Assembly: GCA_910577655.1 (NCBI GenBank)
Contig: CAJTOW010000008.1
Location: 1 to 50,193 of the forward strand
Source of the DNA: an uncultured Lachnospiraceae bacterium
GTDB taxonomy: Bacteria > Bacillota > Clostridia > Lachnospirales > Lachnospiraceae
Direction: 5' to 3'
DNA length: 50,193 bases
Shown: in pieces, positions 1 through 7,205 of the stretch
Layout: each line of letters starts with the position of its first letter
Numbering within the stretch: the first letter of the stretch is position 1
The notes under the pieces: model-generated
Databases searched by the model: none
Seen by the model: only the letters and a program-made list of their open reading frames with translations
Told to the model about the DNA's origin: nothing
Made by a program: the position numbers and the translations under genes

Positions 1-54
1 GCGATTCCAAATGGCCGTATGCCGTAACAGTTCAAGGGGTATCTGAACTGTTAC
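1..54. repeat. REP-like palindromic repeat, copy A
   Basis: Arms GTAACAGTTCA (24-34) and TGAACTGTTAC (44-54) are a perfect 11-bp inverted repeat around a 9-base spacer containing GGGG. The preceding block (1-23, with ATGGCCG and ATGCCGTAAC) matches the block around 23173-23200, so this belongs to a dispersed intergenic family seen again near 13230, 23091-23220, 33421-33500 and 49788-49818. The element may extend left of the window. Confidence 0.75.
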
Positions 55-62
55 AGATTAAA

Positions 63-121
63 GGTAACACCCCAGACGGACCATCTCCTTGCCCGATTTA
101 CCGCCCGTCTGGACTGTTACC
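63..121. repeat. Imperfect hairpin in the leader of the L,D-transpeptidase gene
   Basis: Positions 63-79 pair with 105-121 over 17 bp with two mismatches. The right arm ends in GGACTGTTACC, the same block as the REP-like family, so this is probably a second, degenerate member placed head to tail with copy A. It ends about 12 bases before the AAGGAGG ribosome site of the next gene, so an effect on translation is possible but unproven. Confidence 0.5.
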
Positions 122-144
122 AAGTTATCAAGGAGGATTATCTT

Positions 145-1887
145 ATGTTCAAACCAACAAAGGCAGGTTTTGCCGCTGTTCTGGCTGGCATGATGCTTCT
201 CAATAGCACAACTGTTGCATTTGCTGCTCCAGAAGATTCCGGAGCGCCGGCCGTCGCCTTCGAGAGTCCCGGCAGCAGCGGACAGACTCCCGCAGAGGGC
301 GGCGGACAAGGCTCTGCCGGAGGCTCCAGCGGTGTGGTCACGGCAGGCCAGACCCGCCAGACCGAGGATGAGGGCGGCCCTGGAGCCGCCGGTTCTGCAA
401 ACTCACCGGGCACATCCGGCATTATCACAGTCCCCGGAGGCGGACAAGCCCCCGAAGGCAGTCCGCCCACGGACAATACGGCCCCGGGCACTGTAATCCC
501 CGAGGGCGGCGACTCTTCCCAGGGTACTGCCACTCCCGAAGGCAATGAGGGTACCGGGGCCCCGGATGCAGGCAGCGGAGAGCTGAGCCCGGAGCAGGCT
601 GCCCAGCTGGAAGCAGAGCGGGCCGCCGCCGAGGCGGAAGCCAGCACACTGAACAATCCGCTGGTTGCCCCTGACCGTGAGCCCCGCCTTCAGACCGCGA
701 TCCTGATGAACAGTATTCCGGACTGGTCGGGAGGCTTTGTCAATGACCAGGAGATCTATGGGGACGGGCAGTCCTTCAGCTCCGTATGTACCTTTATTGA
801 GAACATCCATGGCAATGTACTCTACCGCACCTACAACTCCACCACCGGCTGGTCTGCCTGGGCCATGAACGGACAGCAGTCTGCCATGCCGGGCGGCCTG
901 ATCCCGGTTGAGGCCATCCAGTACCGGTTCGCCGGTCCGGTTGCAGACAAGTACGATCTCTATTACCAGACCATTCTGGATGACGGCTCCCGCACCGGCT
1001 GGGCAAAGAACGGCGAGACCGCCGGAACCATGAATACAGGTAATTACCTGATCGGCTTCCGCCTTGCCTTCTTTGTGAAGGGTACGGTGGATGAAGCCAC
1101 CATAGACCGGGAGCGTATCCTGGTATCCACCCATCCCGATGGGGTCCAGGTGGTCGACGGCGCCCTGCGCTACATAAATGGAGACGGCTCCAGCTTCACC
1201 GGGTGGGGCTGGTCCGGAGCTGACGGCAACGACCGCTATTATTTCGTGGATTCTGTCCCGGTGACCGGATGGCATTATATTGACGGATACAAATATTATT
1301 TCCAGGAGGACGGACGGCTGCTCAGTGACGTGGAGCCAGTCATCGGCCCCGACGGCCCCTTCTCCATCCGGATCAACAAGGAAATGAACTGCATGACCAT
1401 CTATGCCAAGGATGGCGACAATGGGTTCATCATTCCTGTAAAGTCCTTTTTGACCTCCGTGGGGGACGATACCCCCGTGGGCACCTTCAAGACCCCGGAG
1501 AAATACCGCTGGCGCCTGATGATCAACGATGTATACACCCAGTATGCCACACGGCTGGGAGCAGGTCTTCCGATCCTGATGCATTCCATCATTTATGACG
1601 CGCCCAATCCATACTCCGTATGGGCCAGCACCTACAACAACATGGGGATCGCCCGGTCCGCCGGCTGTATCCGGCTGGTTACCAGTGATGCCAAATGGGT
1701 GTATGACCACTGCCCTGTCGGAACCTCGGTCACCATATACAATAATCCCACTCCGGGTCCCTTTGAACGTCCCACCATCGCGGCGGAAATTCCTTTCGAA
1801 CAGACCTGGGATCCTACAGATCCCAATGTGACAGAGGAAGGGATCGCGGCCGAGACGGCGCGGATTATCGCCAAGTTTAACCCATAG
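145..1887 (+). CDS. Secreted L,D-transpeptidase (YkuD) with ChW-like and cell-wall-binding repeats
   Basis: This is probably an exported peptidoglycan cross-linking enzyme that forms 3-3 cross-links or attaches proteins to the wall. An N-terminal signal peptide (about residues 1-28, cleavage near AFA|AP) is followed by a Gly/Pro/Ser/Glu-rich low-complexity linker (about 30-160). A ChW-like region follows (about 180-320, with TGWSAW and GWAKNGETAGT), then cell-wall-binding-type aromatic repeats (about 340-395). The C-terminal YkuD domain carries the catalytic pattern: His480 in LMHS and SAGCIRL with Cys508. AAGGAGG lies eight to nine bases before the ATG. The same ChW style occurs in the deacetylase at 20013-21641, so the two may dock on the same wall ligand. 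The domain calls rest on motifs; the in vivo substrate is not visible. Confidence 0.9.
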   Translation: MFKPTKAGFAAVLAGMMLLNSTTVAFAAPEDSGAPAVAFESPGSSGQTPAEGGGQGSAGGSSGVVTAGQTRQTEDEGGPGAAGSANSPGTSGIITVPGGGQAPEGSPPTDNTAPGTVIPEGGDSSQGTATPEGNEGTGAPDAGSGELSPEQAAQLEAERAAAEAEASTLNNPLVAPDREPRLQTAILMNSIPDWSGGFVNDQEIYGDGQSFSSVCTFIENIHGNVLYRTYNSTTGWSAWAMNGQQSAMPGGLIPVEAIQYRFAGPVADKYDLYYQTILDDGSRTGWAKNGETAGTMNTGNYLIGFRLAFFVKGTVDEATIDRERILVSTHPDGVQVVDGALRYINGDGSSFTGWGWSGADGNDRYYFVDSVPVTGWHYIDGYKYYFQEDGRLLSDVEPVIGPDGPFSIRINKEMNCMTIYAKDGDNGFIIPVKSFLTSVGDDTPVGTFKTPEKYRWRLMINDVYTQYATRLGAGLPILMHSIIYDAPNPYSVWASTYNNMGIARSAGCIRLVTSDAKWVYDHCPVGTSVTIYNNPTPGPFERPTIAAEIPFEQTWDPTDPNVTEEGIAAETARIIAKFNP

Positions 1888-1920
1888 ACAGCTTTCCCGG
1901 AACGTGTCCGGAATGTCCAC

Positions 1921-1949
1921 TCCTGCCCCCGATGCTTTTGGGGGCAGGA
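1921..1949 (+). terminator. GC-rich hairpin after the L,D-transpeptidase gene
   Basis: TCCTGCCCCC (1921-1930) pairs perfectly with GGGGGCAGGA (1940-1949) around a 9-base loop, 34 bases after the stop codon. No T-run follows, so it is a weak or factor-dependent terminator, or only an RNA-stabilising hairpin. Confidence 0.5.
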
Positions 1950-2005
1950 AGGCGGGCTGACTGGTCTGTCACTATCAGCCCCTTTTATATGCAGGAAGGA
2001 ATATT

Positions 2006-3106
2006 ATGGAAGCATCAGTTTCTAAGGATCCAACCGGAAATATTTTAAAACCCCCGCGTGATCTGTCCCTGGATTTTCTTAAAGGGGTTTCTATTATTTT
2101 AGTGGTTTTTTTTCACAATCTCCAGTTAAATCCCGACAGTATTCTGGATAACATTTTTATGATGTGGGGCAATGTAGCGGTTCCGGCCTTTTTTCTGGTG
2201 TCCGGGGCACTTTTTTTCACCCGCCCGTTTAGCTGGAAGCATCATATACAGCATATCCTGCGTTTCTATCTGGCCCTGACAGGGTGGAAGACTGTCTACC
2301 TGGTCATCTATCATTTGGGCGGAGTTCCTGTGCCGGTCTCTAAGCGGGAGCTTCTGACCTATCTGCTGTTGTTTGGAGATATCAATGGAATCGCAACCGG
2401 GCATCTGTGGTTTATTGTGGCAATGCTGACCGTCCTTCTGGCAGCTCCCATTCTCCGTATTTGTATGGAGCAGGACAGGAAACTGACAATCTACCTTATG
2501 GCAACATGCTTTTTCTTTAACCAGCTGCTGACAGACGCGAATCTGATAAGTACCTCCCTTGCCCGCCTTCTTGGAAAAGGGGCCTGGGATCTGTCTGTTT
2601 TTGGAGAAATCAATCCCTTCAGCTTCCGGTACTCCAATTATATGTTTTACTATATGCTGGGAGCGTTTCTCCAGAAAAAGAAGAATGAGAAGACCATTTC
2701 TCCTAAAACAGGCGTCTTCATGACAGCCGCAGGTATATCGGGGCTGGTATTGATCAAGTATCTCCAGTCAGGTACCTTCCGCTGGCAGAGCACTCATCTT
2801 GTCAGCGGCTACTACTGGATTTCCACTGTCCTGGCAGCAAGCGGCATGTTTTTGTCTGCTGCCCATATTCCCTTTCATTCCTCCAGGCTTTTGAAGGGTT
2901 TTTCTAAAATTGTCGGAACATCAACCCTGGGGATTTTCTATTTGCATATGCCCCTTATCTTTGTGCTGACGCCCCGGCTTTTTATCCGGATAGCTGCTTA
3001 TAACGGCTGGGTAGTCAATCTGCTGGAAAGTCTGTTTATGGTGGCCATATCCTGTATGATTGTGTGGACCGGGCGGAAGCTTCCGGTCATCCGTTATCTG
3101 TTCTGA
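2006..3106 (+). CDS. Acyltransferase family 3 integral membrane protein
   Basis: A 366-residue polytopic membrane protein of the AT3 (PF01757) family, which transfers acetyl or other acyl groups to extracytoplasmic sugars or wall polymers. It opens with the family hallmark LDFLKGVSIILVVFFHN (the His in the first membrane segment is the typical active-site residue). It continues with about ten hydrophobic segments, including PAFFLVSGALFF and TGHLWFIVAML, and ends with the usual hydrophobic C-terminus. GGAAGGA precedes the ATG. It stands between a wall enzyme and a convergent LysR gene that ends 22 bases away. The acceptor is unknown; surface polysaccharide or peptidoglycan is a reasonable guess. 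Confidence 0.85.
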   Translation: MEASVSKDPTGNILKPPRDLSLDFLKGVSIILVVFFHNLQLNPDSILDNIFMMWGNVAVPAFFLVSGALFFTRPFSWKHHIQHILRFYLALTGWKTVYLVIYHLGGVPVPVSKRELLTYLLLFGDINGIATGHLWFIVAMLTVLLAAPILRICMEQDRKLTIYLMATCFFFNQLLTDANLISTSLARLLGKGAWDLSVFGEINPFSFRYSNYMFYYMLGAFLQKKKNEKTISPKTGVFMTAAGISGLVLIKYLQSGTFRWQSTHLVSGYYWISTVLAASGMFLSAAHIPFHSSRLLKGFSKIVGTSTLGIFYLHMPLIFVLTPRLFIRIAAYNGWVVNLLESLFMVAISCMIVWTGRKLPVIRYLF

Positions 3107-3128
3107 AGCCGTATTCCGGTAACAGATT

Positions 3129-4028
3129 TCACAGAACCTCCTTCGCCATCTCCGCCAGGGCCCTGGCTGCCCGGGACTGATAGGTGGCGTAGGGACGGGC
3201 CAGGGCCAGCTCCAGCCAGATACCATCCTCCCCCAGGGACAGATAGACCGTATCCTCATGGGGCTGGGCACATGAGCGATAGGTGAATGCCAGACCAACG
3301 CCGGTTCTTCCCATGGAGGCGGCCAGGTCGGCAGTAATGGTGGTATTGTAGGCCGGCGGATTGATCCGCGCCTTTTTGAACTGCTCCCTCCCTATCTTCC
3401 CAAGAATCGTATCATAGTCGCTGAGTATGTACTCAAAATCTGCCGTATCCCTTACATCTACCCAGAATCCTGCCCCATCCTTCTTTGGATGGGCATATTC
3501 CATAACCGGATGGTCCTTATGGGTGACCAGCAGGATCTCGTCCTTTTTGAGAAATTCCGTCTCCTGGGTCAGGCGGGTCAGGGGAAGGGCCACGATGGCC
3601 AGATCAAGGCTTCCCTCTACCAGCATTTCTTCCAGGGCCATGCTGTTGCCCTCCACGATCTTCACCTGGATCCGGGGGTATTTCTCATGAAAGGCTTTGA
3701 GAAGTCTGGGTACCATATGCCTGCCCCTGAAAGAGCTGATTCCAAAGATCACGCTGCCGCTCTTTAAATCTGCCATATCATCCAGCTGCGCCTGGACCAG
3801 CCGGTAATGCATCAGGATGGTACGGGCATTATCCACAAACAGATTCCCCGCTGCCGTGGGACGGATCCCGCGGGAGGTGCGCACAAACAGATTCACTCCC
3901 AGCTCGGCCTCATACTGTCTCAAAAATTCGCTGAGACTGGACTGGGCCATATAAAGCTTATCTGCCGCCCTGGAAACGCTTCCCTCATCTGCCAGGGTCA
4001 CAATGTATTGAAGTTCTTTTAGCTGCAT
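3129..4028 (-). CDS. LysR-family transcriptional regulator
   Basis: A 299-residue LTTR of normal family length. The N-terminus MQLKELQYIVTLADEGSVSR begins the winged helix-turn-helix (AADKLYMAQSSLSEFLRQYEAELG is recognition-helix territory), followed by the usual linker and a periplasmic-binding-protein-like effector domain (GSVIFGISSFRGRHMVPRLL onwards). I chose the ATG at 4026-4028 because AGGAG precedes it and the longer reading adds 77 unrelated residues. It is divergent from the DUF6282-permease operon, and a perfect LTTR palindrome lies between them (4104-4120), so it very likely controls that operon. The inducer is unknown, plausibly the organic acid handled by the permease. Confidence 0.93.
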   Translation of the reverse strand: MQLKELQYIVTLADEGSVSRAADKLYMAQSSLSEFLRQYEAELGVNLFVRTSRGIRPTAAGNLFVDNARTILMHYRLVQAQLDDMADLKSGSVIFGISSFRGRHMVPRLLKAFHEKYPRIQVKIVEGNSMALEEMLVEGSLDLAIVALPLTRLTQETEFLKKDEILLVTHKDHPVMEYAHPKKDGAGFWVDVRDTADFEYILSDYDTILGKIGREQFKKARINPPAYNTTITADLAASMGRTGVGLAFTYRSCAQPHEDTVYLSLGEDGIWLELALARPYATYQSRAARALAEMAKEVL

Positions 4029-4103
4029 ATCTTCTCCTTCCTGAAAATCCATAAATCTGTCACACAATTCCGGCAAACTTTCATGAGCCACGCATTGTAT
4101 TAC

Positions 4104-4170
4104 TATCGGAAATTCCGATATACTATATAGAATATTTTCCGTTTTCCGAACACTGAATTCATTATATAAT
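4104..4170 (+). promoter_or_regulatory. LysR operator and activator-type promoter for the DUF6282-permease operon
   Basis: Arms TATCGGA (4104-4110) and TCCGATA (4114-4120) form a palindrome that contains the LTTR signature T-N11-A (T4106, A4118). Further TTCCG half-sites occur near 4137-4148. A consensus -10 TATAAT (4165-4170) has only a poor -35 (TTTTCC, 4142-4147, 17-bp spacer), as expected for an activated promoter. Transcription would start near 4177, putting the palindrome centre (4112) at about -65, the classical recognition-site position for LysR activators. An alternative -10 TATACT (4119-4124) overlaps the palindrome. Confidence 0.7.
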
Positions 4171-4224
4171 GGGCCTACAACAAAAACAAGAGCGTATTTG
4201 AAGATGCAGGAGGAGGAAATGAGA

Positions 4225-5085
4225 ATGGCAAAGGTTTCATTAAAGGGTGTCATCGACATGCATGTACACTCAAACCCGGATTTAAGACTGAGGGCTTATG
4301 ACGACTTCGAGCTGATGGAGGCAGGCATCCGTGTGGGGGCGCGTGCCATCGTCATCAAGACTCACCAGGGAACCACCATGGACCGGGCCTATCTGTGCAA
4401 CCGCCACAACAAAATCGTCCATGGGGATACCAATGATTTCACCATGTTCGGCAGTATCACCATGAACCGGGTAGTGGGCGGGATCAACCCCAAGGCTGTG
4501 GATACAGCCCTGAAGCTGGGAGCGAAAGTAGTATGGCTTCCCACCCAGTCGGCCCGTGGGCATATGAGCAAGATGAACCAGGATACCAGCACCTGCGTGG
4601 AGGTGGTACAAGACGGAAAGATCGTGCCGGAGCTTAAAAGTGTCTTCCAGCTGATCAAGGATCACGACGCGGTCCTGGGTACCGGACATATCTCCCCGGA
4701 GGAAGCATTTGTCGTGGTGGAAGCTGCCAGGGATATGGGGATCAAAAAGGTCGTGGTCACCCATCCGGAATGGTGGATTGTGGGCATGAACGTGGAGGAC
4801 CAGGTTCGTCTGGTCCGGGACTATGATGTGATTCTGGAGCGCTGCTTTGCCCAGAATATGGGCGGCGGAAAATACAAGAGCAACCTGCCGGACAATCTGG
4901 AGATCATCAAAACCGTAGGCTACAAGAATGTCATGGTAGATACGGATGGCGGCCAGACGGAGAATCCCTTCTGGGAGATCGCCCTGGAACAGTACATGCA
5001 GTATCTTGCGGATCACGGGATCCCGGAGGAACAGATCCGCCATATGACACATACCATTCCGGCAGGACTGCTGGGCATCGAATAA
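4225..5085 (+). CDS. DUF6282 family protein, amidohydrolase-like metal-dependent hydrolase
   Basis: A 286-residue protein resembling the DUF6282 group of TIM-barrel amidohydrolase/PHP-like enzymes. Candidate metal ligands are the DMHVHSNPD motif near the N-terminus, TGHISPEEA, VVTHPEWW and VDTDGGQ; the conserved GSITMNRVVGGINP and C-terminal THTIPAGLLGI also fit the group. The ATG at 4225 lies eight bases after AGGAGGAGG (4208-4216); in-frame starts upstream overlap that site. The permease gene follows after 13 bases, so the two are one operon under the divergent LysR protein. The reaction is not known from sequence; hydrolysis of an imported amide, lactone or ester is an inference from the fold and the neighbour. 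Confidence 0.82.
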   Translation: MAKVSLKGVIDMHVHSNPDLRLRAYDDFELMEAGIRVGARAIVIKTHQGTTMDRAYLCNRHNKIVHGDTNDFTMFGSITMNRVVGGINPKAVDTALKLGAKVVWLPTQSARGHMSKMNQDTSTCVEVVQDGKIVPELKSVFQLIKDHDAVLGTGHISPEEAFVVVEAARDMGIKKVVVTHPEWWIVGMNVEDQVRLVRDYDVILERCFAQNMGGGKYKSNLPDNLEIIKTVGYKNVMVDTDGGQTENPFWEIALEQYMQYLADHGIPEEQIRHMTHTIPAGLLGIE

Positions 5086-5098
5086 GGAGGAGTCCACT

Positions 5099-6415
5099 AT
5101 GATGAGTGCCATTATTATTGCTTCTATCGCAATCGCGGTATTTCTTGGATATAAGACAAAGATCAACACAGGATTCTTCTGTATCCTGTTTGCCTACCTG
5201 ATCGGCTGCTTTGCCATGGGTCTGAAACCCAAAAGCCTCATCGGTTTCTGGCCCACCAATACCATGTTCGTCATCCTGGCAGTATCGGTATTTTACAATT
5301 TTGCCGCTGTCAACGGAACCCTGGAGAAGCTATCCAGCGCCCTGCTCTACGCGTGCCGCAGCTTCCCGGGACTGCTGCCCTTTGCGCTGTTCTTTGTGGC
5401 AGTCGCTCTCTCGGTTATGGGCGCGGCTTACTTTACCGTCCTGGCCTTCCTGGCTCCCATCACCATCCTGATCTGTGAGGAAGCCAACATGGACAAGCTG
5501 ACCGGTGCCGTGGCCATCAACTGCGGCGCCCTGGCAGGGGGAAACTTCCCCACGGCTGCCCTGGGCGTGGTATTCCGGGGCCTGATGGATACTGCCTACG
5601 AATCCACCCCTGGCCTGCCGCCCCTGGATTCCTTCAGCTCCACGCTGATGATGTTCGGCTTTGCCATCCTGTTCTCCCTGATCCTCATCGCCTTCTTCCG
5701 CTTCGGCTTCAGGGGAAACCGGAATATCGGACAGGGCGTGGAGTTCAAGAAGCCGGAAGCATTTGACCATAAACAGAAGATCACCCTTTATCTCATGCTT
5801 TTGATGATGGCTGTAGTTCTGGTATTCCCGGTGCTGAAGCTTCTCATGCCTTCCAACGGCCTGATCGGCAGTATCGCCGGCAAGATCGATGTAGGCCTGG
5901 TGGCTATGTGCTTCACTGTGGCTGCCCTGCTCTTTGACCTGGCGCCCCAGAAGGAAGTCATCGCACGGGTTCCCTGGAATACCATCATCATGATCGCAGG
6001 TGCCGGTATGCTGATCGCCGTAGCGGTTGAAGCAGGTACCATTGAGGCTCTGTCCGCATGGATCGGCTCCAACGTACCTACTGCCCTGGTGCCCATCGCC
6101 TTCAGCTTCGTGGCTGCATTCATGAGCTTCTTCAGCTCCACCACCGGTGTGGTAGCTCCTGCTCTGTTCCCGCTGATCCCGGCCCTGGCCGCATCCACCG
6201 GCTTAAACCCGGCTGCCCTCTTCGCCTGCACGGTCCTGGGCGCCCAGTCCAGCGCCATCAGCCCCTTCTCCTCCGGCGGAAGCCTGATCCTTGGCTCCTG
6301 CGGAAATGAAGAAGACCGGAATATGCTCTTTAACCGGCTGCTGTTTGTGGCGGTTCCGGTCAGCGTGATTGCGTGCGCGGTGTATAATCTGGTTGTGTCT
6401 ATGGTGCTTAGATAA
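5099..6415 (+). CDS. MatC/SLC13-like anion permease (ion transporter superfamily)
   Basis: A 438-residue polytopic protein with ten or more hydrophobic segments, starting with a MatC-type N-terminal domain. Helix-hairpin features of the ion transporter superfamily are visible: AINCGALAGGNFPTAALGVVFRG in the first half and SSTTGVVAPALFPLIPALAA plus LGAQSSAISPFSSGGSLILGS in the second, the latter typical of MatC and other dicarboxylate carriers. It probably imports a carboxylate or other small anion. AAGGAGG sits eight bases before the ATG. Co-transcription with the DUF6282 hydrolase implies import then breakdown of one compound. A Na+/H+ antiporter of the same superfamily is the main alternative. 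Confidence 0.8.
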   Translation: MMSAIIIASIAIAVFLGYKTKINTGFFCILFAYLIGCFAMGLKPKSLIGFWPTNTMFVILAVSVFYNFAAVNGTLEKLSSALLYACRSFPGLLPFALFFVAVALSVMGAAYFTVLAFLAPITILICEEANMDKLTGAVAINCGALAGGNFPTAALGVVFRGLMDTAYESTPGLPPLDSFSSTLMMFGFAILFSLILIAFFRFGFRGNRNIGQGVEFKKPEAFDHKQKITLYLMLLMMAVVLVFPVLKLLMPSNGLIGSIAGKIDVGLVAMCFTVAALLFDLAPQKEVIARVPWNTIIMIAGAGMLIAVAVEAGTIEALSAWIGSNVPTALVPIAFSFVAAFMSFFSSTTGVVAPALFPLIPALAASTGLNPAALFACTVLGAQSSAISPFSSGGSLILGSCGNEEDRNMLFNRLLFVAVPVSVIACAVYNLVVSMVLR

Positions 6416-6431
6416 GCAAACGTCCTAATAC

Positions 6432-6537
6432 AAAAGGGACTGCCGGAAAATGACCCATGAACACAATATATCTGATGATCTCAAACAGATCATCAGATAT
6501 ATTGTGGATGTGAAACCATTTTCCGACAGCCCTTTTT
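6432..6537. terminator. Very large bipartite hairpin between convergent genes
   Basis: Outer arms 6432-6452 and 6517-6537 are complementary with two mismatches. An inner perfect 20-bp stem (6462-6481 with 6487-6506) closes on the 5-base loop CAAAC. The right side ends in CCCTTTTT and the left side begins AAAAGGG, so it can terminate transcription in both directions. It separates the plus-strand permease gene from the minus-strand ATPase module. Confidence 0.8.
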
Positions 6538-6557
6538 GTAAATAATCTTAATAATTT

Positions 6558-7205
6558 TCAGACATGCCCTAATTCATCATACTCTTCTCTCATATTCTCT
6601 TCTCTGATTTTTAAATTTCCAAATCGACAAAAAAATGCTTCTTTTACATCCATATAAATATCTGTGTTTTGTATTCTTGGCGGCATTGATTTCCCTACAA
6701 TCCTTCCAAATATACGCCTCTGACTGTCCCACAAAGGACGCAGTTCCTTTTGATTCAATGTTGCCTGAAGCTGCTTTAGTGCATGCTTTGTATCCTTCCC
6801 CTTGAGTTCTACCAGAATCACTGTACCGCCCTCACCCTTCAGTGAATCTTTAATCTGCAAAACATAATCACATTTATTTACAATGCTTGCCTCTGGATCT
6901 GTTATAATCCCCTTATCAATATGAAGCTTCAGGATTTCATAACGTGGAAATTTTTTACTTTGATCCAGAATATAGGTTTTTCCATTTTCCTCGCATTTGG
7001 CCTGAGATCTTATATCCAAAAACGCAATGCACTTTTTCTGGTATTCGTCACTGCCGCAGGGGGCTTCAGAGAGAGGATATTGATAAGCATCCTCTTTTTT
7101 CTGTTTGTTACTGGCTGCTTTCTTCGCCCTATTCTTTTCTGCTTTTTCTGATGGCGATATATGTTGTGTCTTCTCAACACATTCCTTCACTTTGTCACAG
7201 ATCAT
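6558..7205 (-). CDS. Uncharacterised protein with PD-(D/E)xK-like motif, partner of the adjacent ATPase
   Basis: I do not recognise this 215-residue protein. Its first 40 residues are Lys/Glu-rich and probably disordered. The core (about 85-150) contains an Asp (D113, in NKCDYVLQIKD), a beta strand and then ELKG (E133, K135, in VILVELKGKDTKHALKQL), the spacing and hydrophobic context of a PD-(D/E)xK nuclease active site. This is motif reading, not a family match. The start ATG overlaps the last 11 bases of the ATPase gene, with GGGAG five bases ahead, so the two are translationally coupled. Base composition is visibly AT-richer than the glycosyltransferase genes upstream. It may be the nuclease effector of a two-gene defence system; a non-catalytic accessory role is also possible. 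Confidence 0.6.
   Translation of the reverse strand: MICDKVKECVEKTQHISPSEKAEKNRAKKAASNKQKKEDAYQYPLSEAPCGSDEYQKKCIAFLDIRSQAKCEENGKTYILDQSKKFPRYEILKLHIDKGIITDPEASIVNKCDYVLQIKDSLKGEGGTVILVELKGKDTKHALKQLQATLNQKELRPLWDSQRRIFGRIVGKSMPPRIQNTDIYMDVKEAFFCRFGNLKIREENMREEYDELGHV

Noticed and set aside
403..1920. Long minus-strand reading across the L,D-transpeptidase gene
   Set aside because: It mirrors the real plus-strand gene, has low-complexity translation and no ribosome site or domain.
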